Source: Apodospora peruviana
Taxonomy: Eukaryota; Ascomycota; Sordariomycetes; Sordariales; Lasiosphaeriaceae
Direction of reading: 5' to 3'
DNA: 64,000 bases
Assembly: GCA_033439685.1 (NCBI GenBank)
Contig: JAUEDM010000005.1
Coordinates: forward strand, 1,984,001-2,048,000
In this document: positions 33,535-45,013 of the stretch, one piece after another
Numbering within the stretch: position 1 is the stretch's first letter
Layout: every line of letters starts with the position of its first letter
Notes under the pieces: generated by a model
What the model was told of the DNA's origin: nothing
What the model saw: the letters and a program-made list of their open reading frames with translations, nothing else
Database searches by the model: none
Made by a program: the position numbers and the translations under genes

Positions 33535-36500
33535 ATGAAGTAAGTCCATCCGCATGCGCCTACCGACCTCCAACCACAACCAACTTTGGTGGCAGCCCAA
33601 CCAAAAAAGCCTGACGTTATCGACAGAAAGCCGGGCGCCCAATTTGGAGTCCAGCCAAAAAACAACCTTGCATCCGACGAGACACCAGAGTTCGGCAGAC
33701 GACAGCCAGATCGGCTCGCCCATAGAACAAGGGCAGAACTGCGACAGAGCTTTTACGATTTTGTTCAGTCTACAGCAATCACCTATTCCTCTGCCTCCAG
33801 CCCAAAACCCAGCGCAATGCCGCTATCTCGCTCTCCGTCCTTCGGGGACGATGACCTCGAGTTCATAAGCTCCCAGACGGCCAACATGTCGCTGGGACCT
33901 CGCTTCGACTCACCGTTCCGCTCGGCTGACAGTCACAACCCGGAAGTCATCGATCTATCCCACAGCCCGGCTCCCAAAGCTGCGACGCCGAACCCGACTT
34001 TTGGCCACCCGACGCAGTTGGCCTCCCGATTTGGTCCCCCCCAAAGAAAGAACGACCACAACAATGTCTTCATTCAGCGCAAGAGCCGGCCGGAACTTCA
34101 CAGGGATCTGTATAGGAGCTCGGGTCCCTTGAAGCCTAAACAAGGTCCTAAGCCATTACAGATGTTCAGCTCCATGTCTGAAACTGCGCAGCCCATATCT
34201 CAGTACAGCCAATCTGCGGGTTCTTATAACGACCAGATGCTGTATACCGACCCGTCTAAAGCCACAGCAGATTTGAAGGCGTTGCTGGAGGGTGGCATGG
34301 ATGAGGATGAGGATGAGGACGACGAAGCTGAAGAGGGCAACAAGGACAAGGGTGAGGAAAAGGCAGAAAAGAAAGAGACCCTTGAAGATGGTGCCCTGGA
34401 GGGAATCACCGTCAAGCTTCTCCCACACCAAGTAGAGGGTGTGAAGTGGATGCGAGGGCGAGAGCTTGGCCCCATCAAACGGGGAAAGCTGCCAAAGGGA
34501 GGCATCCTGGCAGACGATATGGGTCTCGGAAAGACGCTGCAGAGTATCTCGCTGATCATCAGCAACAAGATGCCAGCACCCGAAGACAAGGCTTGGAAGA
34601 GGCATTTCGAGCACATCAAAAAGTCAACCTTGGTGGTAGCGCCTCTCGCCCTCATCAGGCAATGGGAAGCTGAGATCAAGGAGAAGGTGGCTAAGAGCCA
34701 CGCCCTCAAGCTCTGTGTACACCACGGTCCCCAGAGGACCAAAGACGCCAGCGTTTTGGCCCGCTACGATGTGGTCATTACCACCTACCAGATCTTGGTT
34801 TCGGAACACGGCCACAGCAGCCCTGAACCTAGCGGCTTACAGGCGGGCTGCTTCGGAGTCCACTGGTACCGTGTCATTCTAGATGAGGCGCATAGCATCA
34901 AGAACCGCAACGCGAAAGCCACAAAGGCGGCGTGTGCACTGCGCTCCGAGTACCGCTGGTGTCTGACCGGCACCCCGATGCAGAACAACCTCGACGAACT
35001 ACAATCCCTCGTCAACTTTCTTCGAATACAACCTTACGACTCTCTTCAACACTGGCGCGAAAACATTGACAAGCCCATGAAGCAAGGCAAGGGGCACATT
35101 GCTATCAAACGCCTCCACACTCTACTACGCTGCTTCATGAAGAGGCGGACCAAAGACATTCTCAAAGAGGAGGGCGCTTTGGTTGCAGGCGGAAAGAAAG
35201 CGCTCGACGCCGCCGTGGCCAAGGCAGAGAAGGAGGGCAAGGAGGTGGTGGCCCCGAAATCCGCCTTCAAGATCACGGAACGGAAAGTGGTTACCGTCGA
35301 GACCCAGTTCTCCCCGGCCGAAAAGGAGTTTTATGATCGGCTGGAGGAGCGCGCCGACGCCAGTCTCGAGAAGATGATGAAAGGAAAGTCAGTCAACTAT
35401 GCTAACGCCCTCGTTCTGCTTCTCCGCCTGCGCCAGGCGTGCAATCACCCGCGTCTGGCCGAGACCAAGATCGACAAGGATCGAGACGCATTGGCGGCCG
35501 ACTCGACAACACAGCCAAAGTCCAGCGGGGCAGACGCAGATTTTGATGCACTAGCTGATGCTTTTGGTGGAATGGGCATCCAGACGAAGGAGTGCGAGAT
35601 GTGCTTGAGTGACCTTTCGAGACAAGAGGTTGCCGATGGCTATCTAAAGTGCAAGGACTGTGTCGATGGCCTAGAGAAGCTAAGCACCGAGAGCCCCGAG
35701 CGTAAGAGGGTAAAGAAGAAGTCAAGGAGAGTCAGTGTGGTAAAAGAAGAAGTCAAGATTGAGAAGCGGAAGCCTAAGCCTAAGCCAGCCCGCGGTCGCA
35801 AAATTATCACCGACAGCGACGACGAGGACGAGGAAGTTGATGGTAGCTGGCTCGTTCCTGAAGACAAGCGGGGCTCGCTCACTCTCGGTGTCGCAGGAGG
35901 GACGGACGACGAAAATGCCGAAGGCGGCGGCGAAGACGTCGGCTCTGAAGACTCGGACCATCCTTCCGAAGAAGACGGCAGCCAGCTTGACAGCTTCATC
36001 GTCAACGATGAACCCGCGTCACAGATTGAGACGACAAGTCTAGACTCTGAGGATGACACTTTTGTGTCGGTGTCTAAGATCCACTCACAGCCTGTCCAAG
36101 GGTCGCAACAATCTGCCGTTTCTTCTGCCCTGGAGTCAGACGACGATGACGATGGGAGAAGCCTCTCCGAGTCCGAAATCGACAGCGACTCGGACTCGGA
36201 CTCGGACGGCGGTTCTCCCAGTAAGCGCCAACACCAACGCCGTCTCCGTAATCACGGCGGCAGTGGTGGTAGGAAGGCGAGAAACGGTGGCGAGTCGACG
36301 AGCCACATCATGGTCTCGGCCAAGATCCGCGAACTGCTCTCCATCCTACGCAAAGAATCCACCGAGCACAAGTTCATCGTCTTTTCGCAGTTTACCTCAA
36401 TGCTGGACCTGATCGAGCCTTTTCTGCGGTCGCAGCCTGGGCTCAAGGCCGTCCGGTACGATGGCAAGATGGCTAACGACGCGCGCGAGGCCGCACTGAA

Positions 36501-36996
36501 AGCGTTGCGGACGGATCCGCACACAAGAATCCTGCTCTGCAGTCTCAAGTGTGGGTCACTGGGTCTGAACCTGACGGCTGCGACGCGGGTCGTAATTGTT
36601 GAGCCGTTCTGGAACCCGTTTGTGGAGGAGCAGGCTATTGATCGGGTACACCGGTTGACGCAGACGGTCGACGTGGTGGTTTATAAGTTGACGGTGGCGG
36701 GCACGGTGGAAGCGCGGATTCTGGAGCTACAGAACAAGAAGAGGATGCTGGCAGAGGCAACTATTGAAGGTGGGATGCGAAAGGATAAGAATGCGCTCAA
36801 GATTGGGTTACAGGAGATTTTGCAGCTGTTCAAGCATGATGCTAGGGATGGGGACTATGGAGAGAGGGTTGGTGAGGGGGAGTTTATTGATGGACCGGTG
36901 GTTGGTCAGGATGTGAATAGTATGGCGATGATGATGGGTAGTAAGAAGTCAAGGGGCAAGAGGACGGAGGATGCGGTTTATGGGCGGCGATGGTAG
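33535..36996 (+). CDS. SNF2-family DNA-dependent ATPase/helicase with acidic insert and Cys4 motif
   Basis: The best model is a 5-nt first coding exon (33535-33539) spliced to 33627-36996, giving 1124 aa. Donor GTAAGT at 33540 and branch-like CTGAC before the CGACAG acceptor at 33626 support it. Otherwise the frame has no ATG until 33817. The ATPase core has GGILADDMGLGKT (motif I), DEAH (motif II), LTGTPMQNN (motif III) and a helicase-C end with AIDRVHRLTQ (motif VI). Between the lobes is a long acidic Ser/Asp/Glu-rich insert and a CEMC...CKDC four-Cys motif, where Rad5/Uls1-type enzymes carry a RING finger. It probably remodels chromatin or clears proteins from DNA. The nearest relatives are likely the Uls1/Rrp1/Rrp2 group. 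No HIRAN domain is seen, which argues against Rad5 itself. Confidence 0.88.
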
Positions 36997-38854
36997 TTTG
37001 GTGGGTGCGTGTTTGTATTGGAAAGAGAGGCTTTTGTTTGGTTTAAGGCGAGCAAAGGGTAGCTCAGGGTAGCCATGAATTCTTTTTTTCTTGGTTTATT
37101 TTGTGTAGATTTTTCAGGATAGGGGTAAAGGGGGGAAATAGAGATGCCCGGAGTTTTTGTTTTAGGGTTGATAGATGGTTCCTGTAAGCTTTCTAGACTA
37201 CCTATCATAGCACTTGTATTGTTAAAGAGGGTTACGGTAATTGCTCGAGCGTGCTACCGTTGGCGCAGAGAGAAGTCGTGGCCTGCTGCGAGCCTGGCTG
37301 ACTGGACAACAGAACGAGTGACGACGACGAAGCCGACTTGGTGGCTGCGGTGCCTGCTTTCGTGAATAAACAAGGTGATGGCCAGCCTCAAAGCGGCGAA
37401 GAGGTAATTCCCTTCGCCGAGCCTCTTGTCAAGGCCTAATTACATTGGCAAGATAGCTGAAGACATATCCCGCGTCATAGTACGAAGCAGGGTGGCAGCC
37501 CAGCTTCAGTCACCGATCTGCCTCACCCGAGAATAACCAAGGTAGGTAAGGTAGATACCCTGAAATGGATGGACGAGGCTCTGGCACACCTACCTACTCA
37601 CCGACCTACCCGCCAATGTAGAGATGGAAAGGACGGGAATAAGCGCCTAAGATACCTGAGGCCTTTATTTCACTGGTTACAGAGCTGTGATTTGGCGTCT
37701 AGAACCGTGAATTGGGAATTTGGCATGTCCCGAGTTTGCACTCAGACTTCCTATCCGTTGGGACTAAATTTGCAGTGCTGACCAGGTAATATCACTGTGG
37801 AACACACCATTAAAAGAACCGCAGGCAGCCTGCTCAGGGAATGATGGTTGAAATGGAAGACCAGTCCCCTTCCTGAGGGCTAAATTGCAGTGTTGGTCCC
37901 ACATATCGCGAGACAGACTAAGGTGAAATGGCTGAAGTGGAAAACAATCCTCTCAGGACTCACAAAGCATTGTCAGGATACCCTCAAGAGGGAAACGACC
38001 GGTAAGGGTGACCTGATCTCCAAGATCTTCATCTCTCCTGTGTCGATAATGATCACGAATATGTATTACCTCCACGCCACGGTACACAACCTGTAACTCC
38101 CAGTTAGCTGATATCAAGCTGTTGACAGTATTATATATGCCATCTTCGAGTGGAAAAACTCCGTGAATTTACTGTTGTAGTACCTACGGTGTAAGAAAAC
38201 AGAAACCAAGGAACGTAGATATAGGTCTCAACAACAAGTAATATCGAGTGAAAGATTACAGAGTGCTCTTTGAAGGGTGCCTATGCCTAGGTCGGTGCCT
38301 CGCACGAAGCTTGAGGATGAAGGTTCCCTAGGTACCTTAGGTATTCTGTTTAGTAAGTTTTTGACAGAAAGCGAACGGTTCATCTCCACGACGTTTTGGA
38401 AGGCACACTGTGATTGGTGTTAACACTAGAGCACTTATTTTGATCACAAAAGATATCCGGTAATTAGGTACATAAATCTGATATCTATCACGCTCACCGG
38501 GCCTGAATAGCTCTAGGGTACTCCCAAACATCCCAACGCTTGTCTCTCATTTGGATCGTAACAGCATTAAATATCATATTTCCCGCCGCCTAACAGTAAC
38601 AAAATAATATCCGCTAGGGCTTTACTTGACAGGAAACAGAGAATTATAAACACAAAAAAACTAGTTGGTATCATAGCAACAGGGATCCCTCGAGTTCATG
38701 TGAAAAAGAGATCCAAAAATCATAAACAAACTCCCCTTCCCGCCATACCCTTCCTCCATATATCCCGGAAATCCCATTCCCGTAGAAACAGGTTTTGATC
38801 CCAAATAACTCCTCCATGCAAGACAAACCCATACTCTTTAAACCCCCTATTAAA
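36997..38854. other. 1.9 kb without a convincing gene
   Basis: Only short frames occur. Several TAGGTA/ACCTACC motifs (near 37541, 37588 and 38288-38340) and AT-rich stretches are visible. The flanking genes converge here, so both ends should contain 3' UTRs. Confidence 0.55.
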
Positions 38855-40508
38855 TCAATACCTCCCGGAATCTTTCATATCCTGCGCCCTCGTCTGCCCC
38901 TTGACATACCCGCTCAGCCTCGTCTCGTTATCTTCTTGGTTGTGCCCGGCCATCCGATTCGGTCCCGGCTCGTACGGCGGCAGCATCGGCTCCGAGGGAT
39001 CCCTCATGCCGTCCGACACCAGCGCCGATTCCGCCGCCGTCTGCTCGTCTTCGGGCAGCATGGGCATCTGCATCATCTGCATGCGCTGGCGCGTGTACTG
39101 GGCCTGCTGCTCCCGTTGATGGCGCTGCTGGTGCTGCATCCCGTCTGCGACCAGCGCGTCACCGAAATCGGCGTTGTCGTCGTCATCATCCTCTAATGGG
39201 ACGGGGATAAAGCCCTGCTGGCCCAGCATTCCTCCGCTATTGCCAACACTGCTGTTAGGCCCGCTGTGGCTGTGGCGGTGAGCTTCATACGGAGGCGTTG
39301 GTCTTGGCGGGAGAACAGGGCGGCGGACAGGTATGTTGTGGCTCCCGATTAAGGGGACTGGCGGGACCGCGGGCGGCGACATCTGGCCGCCACCACCGAC
39401 TGGCCTGCGGGCTGGTATGGCCCCCGCTCGATGTGATGAGAAGGATGGTCCGCGGCCGTGTGAGGCTGTCGAGCTCGTCATGGTGCTACGGATCGATGGG
39501 TTGCGGGTGATGATGCCCTCGCTCAGTGGGGCTGGGGGAACGCTTGCACGCCATGAATACTGTCGGCTGTGGTAGCCCGTTGAGGCTGTCACAGTGCTGC
39601 GCATAGATGTGTTGCGCGTAATGATGCCCTCGCTCGGGGGAGCTGCCGGTGGGGGTGCCTGAGATGATGGAGTGGGAGTCAGGGTGAGTGGCGAGGAGGC
39701 GTCGAGCGTCTTGAGATCAACGTCGTCGTCCTGCATTTCACTGTCCTTGGCAGACCTGGCATGACGCTTCCTTTCACGTATGCGTAATATGGTGAGAGTT
39801 ATGGTGGCGATGAAGGTGATGCTGGAGCAAGGGGTGGCTGGTTAGTCGGCAAGTTGGCTGGGGAAAGGGTATAAACGAATAGGTACACATACGCAAGGCC
39901 AATGGCGATGAAAAAGTATGAGCGCTCAAATGCGCAGTGTTTGTCGAGCTCACCACGATGCCCGGGACCTTCATCGCTGAAGCTGATGGTGGTAAAGGGT
40001 TGATGCGGCGGCTCATCGCCGTCAGGAGAGGGAACTGGACGACGGTTAGAAAACGGAAAGGGTTGTCTAATAAGACAATTGAGTCTACTCACTGTCGGAA
40101 GGGTTCAATCCACGGCAGTTAGACGGCAGTTTGGCTTTGGTGAGGAAGTAGAGGATAGCGACGACGATGCCACATGCTACTATGTCGAGGAGAAGAAAGC
40201 ACCTGAGGTAGCCTAGTTTCTTGGAACGCTGGCGGGTATGCTGGACGATGAGAGTGACGGTGGTGTAGCAGAGGACGAGGCAGATCTAGCATAACCACAT
40301 TTAGCTGACCCGTATGACAAAAGATATGGTGAAGCAGGTGATAAAGAGAGCATACCAGTAACTCGAGGATGCCCACGTTTTGTGGGAGACTGTCAGCTTT
40401 GAGATAGATCATCACTGTCACGAAGCCATTGAGCGCGCTGGCTGCCAATGCTCCCAGCACCTGGAAGGTACGGATCAGAGCGAGCCATGTCGACAATTCC
40501 CATGCCAT
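38855..40508 (-). CDS. Four-helix membrane protein with long disordered tail
   Basis: Exons 40508-40356, 40285-40093, 40034-39893 and 39821-38855 encode 484 aa. Four hydrophobic helices are visible: about residues 10-36 (FQVLGALAASALNGFVTVMIY), 45-65, 78-102 (LLLDIVACGIVVAILYFL) and 140-165 (FFIAIGLAAITFIATITLTIL). A Leu-Pro-(x)2-Cys-Arg segment follows helix 3 and a Cys precedes helix 4. The organisation resembles MARVEL-type tetraspan proteins. The C-terminal 300 residues are Pro/Ser/Gln-rich with two copies of an SEGIITRN-(x)n-RST unit, probably cytosolic and disordered. I do not recognise a named family. A divergent gene at 42.7 kb has the same plan. Confidence 0.8.
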
Positions 40509-40837
40509 GGCGAGGTCGGCATCCCACTACCTAGCGGAAGTTGGGCGAGGGGAAAGAGAGTGATGACAGTAACTGGAAGGTGGTCGAGGGGTCGATGGTA
40601 GTTTTGTTGGAACTCACTCCACTCTCGAATTATTAGGACTATTACACCCGTATCTAAACAAGATTTACAGGGACATGGATAGGCATGGACATGGACATAA
40701 AGGAGACGGACCTGCGCCGGGCTCGCGGAGGACGACAGTCGAAATGAGAAGTCAAAAGGCACATTGGGAGAGGCTGTGCTCTCGTGTGAACGAAGTGTGT
40801 AATTGCAAGCGCGAGCTCGAGCCTGTCCTGTCGTGCC

Positions 40838-40861
40838 TGTGCTGTGCTGTGCTGTGCTGTC
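40838..40861. repeat. (CTGTG)n microsatellite
   Basis: CTGTG is repeated about four times in tandem in the upstream region of the membrane-protein gene at 40508. Confidence 0.85.
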
Positions 40862-42152
40862 ATTCTGAACGGATGGAGAACGGGGCAGTGTCCAATGGTG
40901 GTCCACTGTGGACCTCCAGGACTGGCCGCGACCTTGTTCGTGACGGTGACACGGTAACAGCAACCAACTGACGGGATCCATTCAGTCAAGCCCAGCCTGC
41001 CTTTCAAGTGAGTGGACGAAGGATCCCGATATTGATGCGGCACCGCTTGACTGCGTTGTGCATCTCGCGGAGCTGCAGCGTCTTTACACCGTAAGTGCCA
41101 GATAAAAGGTTGAGGTTGGCCATCGAAGCAGAGATTCTTGGTTTGTCATGTCGATCACCCCTGTCCATTGGTTTTGATGGCCATGTGGAATTTGGTAGTC
41201 GGACAATTACCATGATGGGTGTTTTGAAACAAGCGGTATGAGTGGATTAAGATGGGTGGAAACCGAATTCAAGGCGGAAACTCGGAGCTGCGAAAGGTCG
41301 AAAATTGAAGCCAACCAACACCACAATGAGGTACAGCATTGTTAACAGCCGTGGTGCTATTTACTACGAGAGTCTGTTAGTCCGTTCGCAAGCTTCAGTA
41401 GTGGCTTGTATTCAAGCCTATATGACTAAGCACACCACAAATTCATGCAGAACTTAGATGTTGACCTCCAACCCTTCCTGAGCTTCCAACAGCTTTGGCA
41501 ATTGTGACAACACCACAAATATGGAAGAAGACAACGCCTAGACGTCTTAGAATAAGCATAACCAGATGGCATTCACAGGCCCCAAGTCCCATCTCCATCT
41601 GACGGTAAAAGTAATATCTTTCTTTCTAAACAGAAAAGAAGTCCGTTCAACTTGTGTTGAAGCTTAAAATCTCCGCGAAGCGGGCACCAAGGGTAGCGGT
41701 AATGTTCACGGTCGTAAGAAAGGGGGTTTGGGACAAAACCCGTGTTTCTCCTATTTCGTCTCCGTGTGCACAACCACTACCAATTCTATCATGTTGTTTG
41801 GCGGTTGGCGGTTGGACGGTTGAAGACGTCGGGTGTGGTCTGAGTAAAGGTAGTCTCGCAGTTAATGCAATGGACAGAGCGATATCTGTACGGAATATTT
41901 CGTAGTAAAAACAGTTGAGCAACTGGAACGACATCCAGCCATTCACCAGGATAGAAAGCGAATTGGTGGCTGGTTCACATGTTTAAATCCTCGAGAGCGC
42001 TATTCCGTATACTATACCGGTATATATCTGTTGAAAACAGATTTGTTCTGTGTGAATACCCGGCCTAGCAAAAGTCGGTGCATGCACTCAGGTGATTGTG
42101 CAGTTGCCCTCACAGAGGGGACGCGTCATCGGCAGCCACGGAGGGGTGGACT

Positions 42153-42201
42153 GGGGGCACAGCCCCAAGCCTCCCGCAGCAGAGAACCCAGTGAGCGGGA
42201 G
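42153..42201. other. Pair of GC-rich inverted repeats
   Basis: GGGGC (42154-42158) and GCCCC (42162-42166) can form a 5-bp stem with a 3-base loop. CTCCCGC (42171-42177) and GCGGGAG (42195-42201) form a perfect 7-bp stem with a 17-base loop. The two sit side by side in an otherwise unremarkable intergenic region. Function unknown. Confidence 0.45.
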
Positions 42202-42707
42202 CCAGTGGACAGGGTGTCATTGAGGGCCCGCCTCGTGCCGTGCCTGCCTCTCACGTCCGACTTCACGCACTCTCACGCTCACGCTTCTCATCAGTCGCTT
42301 CCTGACTTCTAGGTTGAGGATGCCTGGAGCCATCAGCCATCGGACGTAAGAATTGGTCAATCCTATCCGTAAATGCCCGGAACACCACAAAAGATTCCAA
42401 TGGGAAACAACGACCAAACTCAGTCCACTATTATCCTGTGACCCGTGACCTGACCCGACCTGACACACCTGGGAAAGAGCTGCTGTTGTCCTCTGTCTTT
42501 GATCAATCTACTCCACACCTTACACCTCTAGTAACCACCAGCAACCTACGGCTTACCTGGTTTTTGCTCCCAACCGTCTCTCTTCCCGGGCAGACGTTGC
42601 TGTTCACTTCCGGTGTTACTGCCGTCCTTACGCACTCACCGCATCGAGGACTCTTCACCAAGCATCGACTTTTGAGGCAGTGATATACGCCAATCTGTGA
42701 GACAGCA

Positions 42708-44026
42708 ATGCCCGGTTTCTGTCGCCGGTGGGCCGCCCGTCGTGCTGGCCGCCGCAGAGCCGGCAATCAGCAAGACGAGCGAGACAACGAGAAGTACACC
42801 AAGAAGCCCCCCAACAAGCTGGACGCTTCTGCCACGGCAGTCCGAGTCTTTCACATCATCTCAGCCTCATGCGTATGGGCGTCCTTGGCCTTGCTCCTCC
42901 ACTCCATCACACCCGGCGCTCTCGGCGACCATTCCCGGCCCATACCCACACGGCATATACGGAATCTTGTAAGTCTATGTTGATAACTCTTTCGTCGAAA
43001 CATTCATATATTGTTGTACTCACACAGACACTCCCTGACAGAGCCACGGCGCCCTCCTGTATCCTTCTGGTGTTCTTGTCTTCCTCGCAATCTTCAGACG
43101 ATTGAAGAAGTCAGCGGCATGGCGGGTCTTTGCCGTTGGCACCGTCCTTGGGGACCTGCTCATGATGGGTCTTGCCATCGCCATGATTACTGTCCTGAGC
43201 GCCGTGGGGCTACCGGCCGGCTGCCGTGTTTTGAAAGCAAACTGTAGGTCTTGCCTCTCGGACAAACACGTCGACTGACATACTCATTGATGACTACCTA
43301 GCCTCTAAAGTCCATGGCGTGGGCCAGATTTTTGCCAGCTACTCACATGCCTTTTTCGGTCTCGGTGCTGAAGAGAATGTTGAGGATCTGGGGCTCTTGT
43401 GCACCTTGCCAAATATTGTCTACACACTAACTGTCTTGTCCATGTAAGTTTTACGCGATTGAACTTGATATTTCACACTTTAGACTCCGACAGTTGCTGA
43501 CCCAACTGGCTATAGCTTTTCCCATACTGTCTCAATTGTTCTCACAATCCTGCAATTCCAACGAAACCTGAGCCTGCGCACAAGCGAACCGAGAACCCAT
43601 GCAGGTCATGTTGAGGAGGCAATTCCAACGATGCTATATGACAGAGCAAGCACCCAACATCAGTCATCGACACCGTCGCCACCGCCGTCGCCGCCTCCTC
43701 GAGGATATATAGAGTCCACTATATCGACAGTGTACCAACAGCTTACTGACAACGACATCAGCACCAGGACAGCAGCATCAACACTTCCAGCCCGCTTGTC
43801 GAACCCAGTTCCGCAGTACTCTCCGCCTCGCTCAAACTGGGAGAATCCTACACGCAACGACCCGCCAGCGGAGGTCTTCTCCAATCCGCCGGACTGGAGA
43901 TCATCCCAAGAGACAACGTCGTCCTTCAATCCCGATCTCTACCTGGTATCAGACGGCTTCCGTCCACTACCAGAGCCTCCAGCGTATACAAGTAGGCCAT
44001 CAAGTCTTTACGATGGGCGAGCTTAG
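42708..44026 (+). CDS. Four-helix membrane protein with Pro/Ser-rich tail
   Basis: Exons 42708-42968, 43042-43243, 43302-43443 and 43516-44026 give 371 aa. After a basic N-terminus, helices lie at about residues 46-65 (FHIISASCVWASLALLLHS), 92-105, 115-140 (LLMMGLAIAMITVLSAVGL) and 185-210 (TLTVLSIFSHTVSIVLTILQF). Helix 3 ends with GLP-(x)2-CR-(x)-L and a Cys lies shortly before helix 4, the same pattern as the divergent gene at 40.5 kb. The tail from about 215 is Pro/Ser/Thr-rich with PSPPPSPPPR and PPAYTSRPS, which could bind WW or Nedd4-type domains (inference). No named family recognised. Confidence 0.8.
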
Positions 44027-44191
44027 ATCCTCTAGGAGTAACCGATTTTGGGGATCTAAGTTATCGCATGAACACTGAACGGCGACATTGGGCTCCCAAC
44101 CTCTGGTCCTTGGCTTAAATAATATCCTGAATTATCCTGGGCTAGTCTCGGAGATAACTTGTGGCTAGCTTGTCCCCCCCTGGGTCGGAGC

Positions 44192-45013
44192 TCAGGAGCT
44201 CGCTTTCTCACAAGCTTCTTGCGGCCACCGGATGATCCACCCGGTCACAGTCTTACGAATCTCCTCGTCACCCGGATCGTTTTCGAACAATGGCTTCTCC
44301 GTCTTTCGTTCCAGAAACTTTTCCACTATAAACCCCTTTTCACGCGCCACGTCGAAGAAGGCCAGGTCTTTGTGCTGAAGCCAGGGGCGGTACGAGGTAA
44401 ATACCACAAAAGCCTTGCTGTCCGGGTGTTTCCGTAGGGACCTCTCGATCGACTTGACCATGTTTCCGTGCTCCGTGTGCCGGAACAGCAGGTCGGCAAG
44501 GATTAAGACGTCGAATCCATCGGGATTTGCGCCGTTCCTGGTGGGCGGCAAATGTTTAAGCATCGGTGTAGGATCAGCTCCCCAGATGTAGCCGTCGGCA
44601 GCAATGTTCATCTCCTCTCTGTCGTTCTCGGGCACGAGTAGTTCGCAGCCGCGAATGTTTTTCCACATGGTGGCGACCAGGTCCGGGTCCGGGTAGTCGG
44701 TAACTACGGCTTTCTTTGCGCCGAGCACGGCGGCGACGATGCTGGGTAAGCCGGCGGCAGCTCCGAGCTCGAAGACGGTCTTGCCACGCACTTCTTCCGG
44801 GTGGTCTTCAAAGTGCTGTGAGACAATAACGGAGCCGTTCCAGAGATGATGGGCCTCCAGCGGACTGTGGCCGACCAGGTGCAGGGTGATGGACGCGCCC
44901 GTCTTCATGGTGTAGAGCTCGGTGGTTGGGGGCGGCGTCGGTTGGTAATAGTCGGCTGGGTCCTGAAAGAGATCACCTGCCTCGCCGCCTTCGTACTCTG
45001 AGTCCGAACTCAT
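44192..45013 (-). CDS. EFM7: Protein N-terminal and lysine methyltransferase, EFM7/NNT1 type
   Basis: A single exon encodes 273 aa. The seven-beta-strand SAM-binding motif reads VFELGAAAGLPSIVAA at about 81-96, followed by an acidic post-I motif (VVTDYPD). DVLILADLLFRHTEH and VVFTSYRPW match the EFM7/Nnt1 family in fungi. Yeast Efm7 methylates elongation factor eEF1A at the N-terminal Gly and a nearby Lys; older annotation as nicotinamide N-methyltransferase is less likely. The N-terminus is acidic and Pro-rich (PADYYQPTPPP). It is convergent with the membrane-protein gene to its left, with only 165 bases between stops. Confidence 0.92.
   Translation of the reverse strand: MSSDSEYEGGEAGDLFQDPADYYQPTPPPTTELYTMKTGASITLHLVGHSPLEAHHLWNGSVIVSQHFEDHPEEVRGKTVFELGAAAGLPSIVAAVLGAKKAVVTDYPDPDLVATMWKNIRGCELLVPENDREEMNIAADGYIWGADPTPMLKHLPPTRNGANPDGFDVLILADLLFRHTEHGNMVKSIERSLRKHPDSKAFVVFTSYRPWLQHKDLAFFDVAREKGFIVEKFLERKTEKPLFENDPGDEEIRKTVTGWIIRWPQEACEKASS

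Larger units (their letters stand above)
40509..42707. other. 2.2 kb divergent region between two tetraspan-like genes
   Basis: No gene convincing on either strand. It contains a pentanucleotide run (TGTGC)n near 40838-40860 and a GC-rich hairpin-forming patch near 42150-42203. It should hold the promoters of both membrane-protein genes. Confidence 0.55.
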
